From Bacillota bacterium (lineage in GTDB: Bacteria > Bacillota > Bacilli > Alicyclobacillales > SLC66), in NCBI GenBank assembly GCA_021797415.1, contig JAJZZT010000050.1, forward strand, positions 1 to 7,231: a DNA stretch of 7,231 bases, given 5' to 3'. Both the position numbers and the translations under genes were made by a program. The notes under the pieces are model-generated. The model had not been told where the DNA came from. It made no database searches and saw only the letters and a list, made by a program, of their open reading frames with translations. Within the stretch, counting starts at the first letter, position 1. Every line of letters starts with the position of its first letter. Positions 4,656 to 7,231 of this stretch are shown one piece after another.

Positions 4656-6116
4656 TTGGCGGAAGTGAAAATGCCCAAGCTCGGAGAGAGCGTGACAGAA
4701 GGCACCGTTGCGCGCTGGTTGAAGCGCGAGGGCGAGCGCGTCGAACAGTTCGACGCACTGGCGGAGATTGTCACGGACAAGGTGACGGCCGAGATCCCGG
4801 CGGATTGCACGGGGATTTTGCAGTCCATTCTCGTTGCGGAAAATGAGACCGTCGCCGTGGGAACGCTGCTCGCGGTGATTGCCGAGGACGCGGCGGATGT
4901 GGCGGCCCCGGCGGAATCTTCCCAGGACCAGGCGCGAATGGCCGAAGGGGCGAGCGCCCCGCCGGAAACGGCGCTGCAGGCGACGGAGCAGGCGGAGAAA
5001 GCGGATGCCATTCCGGATCCAGCGGATGGCCGGAGCGTGCGTGCCGCACAGCAGACCGCACAACAAGCGGTGGCGCCAGACGCCGACCGGAGCGGCGCAG
5101 CGTCAGACGCCGGTCAATCAATCGGTACGGCGATTGCATCGGCCGCGCGCCATTCTCCTGTGGTGTCGCGCCTGGCGGCCGAACACGGCGTGGATCTGGC
5201 GCGGATCGCCGGCACAGGCATCGGAGGGCGCATCATGCGCAAGGACGTATTGCGCCATATTGAACAGGCGGCGACAGAGAAGCGGCCGCTTGAGACAGGC
5301 GACGACCGGCAGGCAGCCGAAAAAGAAGAGCGCCGGCCGACCGTCTCCGGGGCGTCGGCCGTGTCCGAACTGCCGGCCGTGTCCGGACAGGCGCCGGCCA
5401 TAGCCGAACAGGACGCGCGCGAGGAGTGGATCCCCGTCACACCGCTGCGCAGGACGATCGCCAGGCGGATGGTGCAGAGCAAGCGCGATGCGCCGCACGC
5501 CTGGATGATGGTCGAGGCGGACGTGACGGGAATGCACCGGTTGCGCGAACGCGAAAAAGCGACGTTCAAGTCGCGCGAGGGAGTGGACCTCACGTACTTC
5601 CCGTTCTTTCTCAAGGCGGTGGCCGCTGCGCTGCGGCAGCACCCGCTCCTGAACGCGGTGTGGGCGGAGGACAGGATTCTGCTGAAACGGGACATCCATC
5701 TCTCCATCGCGGTGGCCACGGACGAAACGCTGGCCGTTCCGGTGATCCATCACGCCGACCGCCTGAGCGTGGCCGGTCTGTCCCTGGCGGTGCACGATCT
5801 TGCGCGGCGCGCCCGGACGGGCAAATTGACCGTGTCCGACGTGGAAGGCGGAACATTCACCGTCAACAACACGGGCGCATTTCGCTCTATTTTATCCCAA
5901 CCGATCATCAATGCCCCCCAAGCGGCCATCTTGTCCGTCGAGACGATCGTCAAGCGTCCGATCGTGCAGGCGGACGACAGCATCGCGATCCGCCACATGG
6001 TAAACTTGTGCTTGAGCATCGATCACCGCGTGCTGGACGGCCTGGCCGCAGGACGCTTCATGCAGGCGGTCAAAGAACGGATTGAAGCGATCAGAGAGCA
6101 GACGAGCCTGTATTGA
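4656..6116 (+). CDS. bkdB: Branched-chain 2-oxoacid dehydrogenase E2, lipoamide acyltransferase
   Basis: E2 is the core of the BCKDH complex: its lipoyl arm takes the branched acyl group from E1 and transfers it to CoA. The 486-residue protein shows a single N-terminal lipoyl domain (about 1-78) with the lipoylation site TDKVTAE at Lys42, an Ala/Gln/Pro-rich linker (about 79-164), the E1/E3-binding domain HSPVVSRLAAEHGVDL...GRIMRKDV (166-203), a second linker (about 204-256), and the acyltransferase domain from residue 258, with the catalytic motif DHRVLDG (His457, Asp461). DKV rather than DKA at the lipoyl site and GTFTVNNTGAF in the catalytic domain fit the BCKDH branch. It is about 60 residues longer than the B. 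subtilis E2 as I recall it (424), and the difference is in the linkers. The start is a TTG that yields the canonical MAEVKMPKLGESVTEG. It lies 38 bases after bkdAB and shows no internal damage. Confidence 0.96.
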   Translation: MAEVKMPKLGESVTEGTVARWLKREGERVEQFDALAEIVTDKVTAEIPADCTGILQSILVAENETVAVGTLLAVIAEDAADVAAPAESSQDQARMAEGASAPPETALQATEQAEKADAIPDPADGRSVRAAQQTAQQAVAPDADRSGAASDAGQSIGTAIASAARHSPVVSRLAAEHGVDLARIAGTGIGGRIMRKDVLRHIEQAATEKRPLETGDDRQAAEKEERRPTVSGASAVSELPAVSGQAPAIAEQDAREEWIPVTPLRRTIARRMVQSKRDAPHAWMMVEADVTGMHRLREREKATFKSREGVDLTYFPFFLKAVAAALRQHPLLNAVWAEDRILLKRDIHLSIAVATDETLAVPVIHHADRLSVAGLSLAVHDLARRARTGKLTVSDVEGGTFTVNNTGAFRSILSQPIINAPQAAILSVETIVKRPIVQADDSIAIRHMVNLCLSIDHRVLDGLAAGRFMQAVKERIEAIREQTSLY

Positions 6117-6142
6117 TCCCATCAAAGCCGTCCGGTCGCGGA

Positions 6143-6181
6143 ACGATGTCGTGTGACGATGCCGCGAGACGATGGACGTGC
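6143..6181 (+). repeat. Three ACGATG hexamers at 13-base spacing in the bkdB-lipA gap
   Basis: ACGATG begins at 6143, 6156 and 6169, giving an exact 13-base period, while the intervening seven bases differ (TCGTGTG, CCGCGAG, then GACGTGC after the third). It lies within the 112 non-coding bases between bkdB and lipA. It may be a decayed tandem duplication or a small array of binding sites; three short copies can also arise by chance. No promoter or terminator is apparent in this gap. Confidence 0.35.
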
Positions 6182-6211
6182 GAATATCCAACCGGTGCGG
6201 AATCTGGACAG

Positions 6212-6217
6212 AGGGAG
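6212..6217 (+). promoter_or_regulatory. Ribosome-binding site used to place the lipA start
   Basis: AGGGAG is the only strong Shine-Dalgarno match upstream of lipA. It is 11 bases before GTG 6229 and 20 bases before ATG 6238, the two candidate starts. An ATG at 6219 is too close and opens an unrelated 29-residue frame overlapping lipA. Confidence 0.45.
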
Positions 6218-6228
6218 ATGGCGGACAA

Positions 6229-7164
6229 GTGGCTGAAATGCGGCAGGATCAGGTTGACAGCGTGGAAACAGCGGCAAAGGCGCCCTTGCGGCGACCCGAT
6301 TGGCTGAAGGTACAGCTCAAGACGGACGGTTCATTCAATCATCTGAAGGACATCATGCGGGGCGACCGCCTCCACACGGTGTGCGAGGAGGCGCGCTGCC
6401 CCAATATCTATGAATGCTGGGGACACGGAACGGCCACCTTCATGATCCTGGGCGACACCTGCACGCGCGGCTGCCGCTTTTGCGCGGTCACGACCGGCCG
6501 TCCGAATGAAGTGGACCGCGCGGAACCCGTGCGCGTGGCGGACGCGGTGGTCAGGATGAACCTGCGCCATGTGGTCGTGACATCCGTGGCGCGCGACGAT
6601 CTGAATGACGGCGGGGCGGGCATCTTTGCCGAGACGATCCACGCCGTGCGCGCCGCAAAGAGCGACTGCCGCGTGGAGGTGCTGATCCCCGATTTTCTCG
6701 GCGATTGGGATGCGCTCAAGACGGTGATGGACGCCGCGCCCGACATCCTGAACCACAATGTGGAAACGGTGCGCAGGCTGTCCGACCGCGTCCGTTCGAA
6801 GGCAAAGTACGACCGGTCGCTGGAGCTTTTGCGCCGGGCGCGCGACCTGCAGCCGTCGATCCCGACCAAGTCCAGCATGATGCTGGGAGTCGGCGAGACG
6901 TGGGAGGAGATCCTTGAGACGCTGGACGATCTGCGCGCAGTCGGCGTCAGTCTGGTCACGATCGGCCAATACCTGCAGCCCACGCGACAGCACCTCGCCG
7001 TCGAGCGCTACTATACGCCCGACGAATTTGCGGCACTGCGCCGGGAGGGCATGAGACGCGGCTTTGCCCACGTGGAATCCGGCCCGCTGGTGCGCAGCTC
7101 CTACCATGCCCATGAGCAGGCCGACGCCGCGGAGCGCTCGCTGACTGCCGCACCCCTCGGATAA
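6229..7164 (+). CDS. lipA: Lipoyl synthase, radical SAM enzyme
   Basis: LipA inserts two sulfur atoms at C6 and C8 of octanoyl groups attached to lipoyl domains, completing the cofactor carried by proteins such as BkdB. The protein has two [4Fe-4S] cluster sites: the auxiliary cluster cysteines in [12 protein letters not shown] (Cys52, Cys57, Cys63) and the radical-[11 protein letters not shown] (Cys78, Cys82, Cys85), plus the C-terminal RSSYH (289-293) whose serine ligates the auxiliary cluster. Other hallmarks are [38 protein letters not shown] and [12 protein letters not shown]. With GTG 6229 it has 311 residues, close to the roughly 300 of B. subtilis LipA; ATG 6238 would give 308 and is equally compatible with homology, but is poorly spaced from the ribosome-binding site. 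The frame is open back to 6172, without conserved sequence there. It lies 112 bases after bkdB on the same strand with no clear separate promoter, so it is probably co-transcribed. Confidence 0.95.
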   Translation: MAEMRQDQVDSVETAAKAPLRRPDWLKVQLKTDGSFNHLKDIMRGDRLHTVCEEARCPNIYECWGHGTATFMILGDTCTRGCRFCAVTTGRPNEVDRAEPVRVADAVVRMNLRHVVVTSVARDDLNDGGAGIFAETIHAVRAAKSDCRVEVLIPDFLGDWDALKTVMDAAPDILNHNVETVRRLSDRVRSKAKYDRSLELLRRARDLQPSIPTKSSMMLGVGETWEEILETLDDLRAVGVSLVTIGQYLQPTRQHLAVERYYTPDEFAALRREGMRRGFAHVESGPLVRSSYHAHEQADAAERSLTAAPLG

Positions 7165-7191
7165 TTGAACGAACTGCCCGCGCATTCCCTT

Positions 7192-7213
7192 TCCTGGGCG
7201 CGAAGCGCCAGGA
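7192..7213 (+). promoter_or_regulatory. Hairpin with embedded Shine-Dalgarno-like sequence after lipA
   Basis: TCCTGG (7192-7197) pairs with CCAGGA (7208/9-7213) and the inner CGC pairs with GCG around a GAA loop, with one bulged G at about 7198. Outer CCC (7187-7189) and GGG (7214-7216) could extend the stem across a small interior mismatch. The 3' side reads AGGAGGGG (7210-7217), a strong ribosome-binding site, so a gene probably starts just beyond base 7231 and its site could be masked by the hairpin. No T tract follows within the window, which argues against an intrinsic terminator for lipA on this strand. Confidence 0.4.
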
Positions 7214-7231
7214 GGGGATCAAGCGGGCTAT

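Noticed and set aside
3523..4758. A 411-codon minus-strand open frame opposite bkdAB.
   Set aside because: Composition is rich in Arg and His with no recognisable domain, while the + strand encodes a fully conserved E1 beta over the same bases.
6172..6228. Upstream ATG at 6172 as the lipA start.
   Set aside because: The added residues are not conserved in LipA, and the only good Shine-Dalgarno lies downstream of this ATG.
6219..6307. A 29-residue frame from ATG 6219 overlapping the start of lipA.
   Set aside because: The Shine-Dalgarno is only one base from this ATG, the peptide is Arg/Lys-rich with no recognisable features, and it overlaps lipA in another frame.

Overview
This is a GC-rich bacterial segment (strong G/C preference at third codon positions) with every supported gene on the + strand. 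It looks like a high-GC member of the Bacillota. The main reason is that the order lpdV-bkdAA-bkdAB-bkdB and the protein lengths match the branched-chain 2-oxoacid dehydrogenase (BCKDH) operon of Bacillus subtilis almost protein for protein. An Alicyclobacillaceae-type host would fit, but that is inference from composition and remembered sequences; no search was run.

Region 1 (1-790) is the end of a molybdenum-cofactor operon: the C-terminal part of moaC, then a complete mogA-type molybdopterin adenylyltransferase whose GTG start overlaps the moaC stop. A 24-codon reading frame overlaps the mogA stop and has a good ribosome-binding site, but no recognisable product.

Region 2 (about 865-1119) holds no protein gene but is dense in signals. 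It has a weak terminator-like hairpin, a plausible sigma-A promoter with extended -10, and a 170-bp element (927-1096) with perfect 18-bp inverted ends enclosing a perfect 15-bp stem-loop. This nested palindrome reads as a MITE-like insertion or as a structured 5' leader. It ends only 11 bases before the ribosome-binding site of lpdV.

Region 3 (1117-7164) is a five-gene operon: lpdV (E3), bkdAA (E1 alpha), bkdAB (E1 beta), bkdB (lipoylated E2) and lipA (lipoyl synthase). The first four make the complete BCKDH complex, which turns branched-chain 2-oxoacids from Val, Leu and Ile into acyl-CoA primers for iso/anteiso fatty acids and for catabolism. LipA inserts the sulfurs of the lipoyl group that E2 needs, so cofactor synthesis sits beside its client enzyme. 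The ptb, bcd and buk genes that precede lpdV in B. subtilis are absent here; the Moco genes lie upstream instead.

The last 67 bases contain a hairpin whose 3' arm runs into a strong Shine-Dalgarno-like sequence, suggesting another gene begins just outside the window. No rRNA, tRNA, CRISPR or transposase gene was seen. I found no clearly new biological system; the nested inverted-repeat element before lpdV and the lipA linkage are the parts most worth checking.
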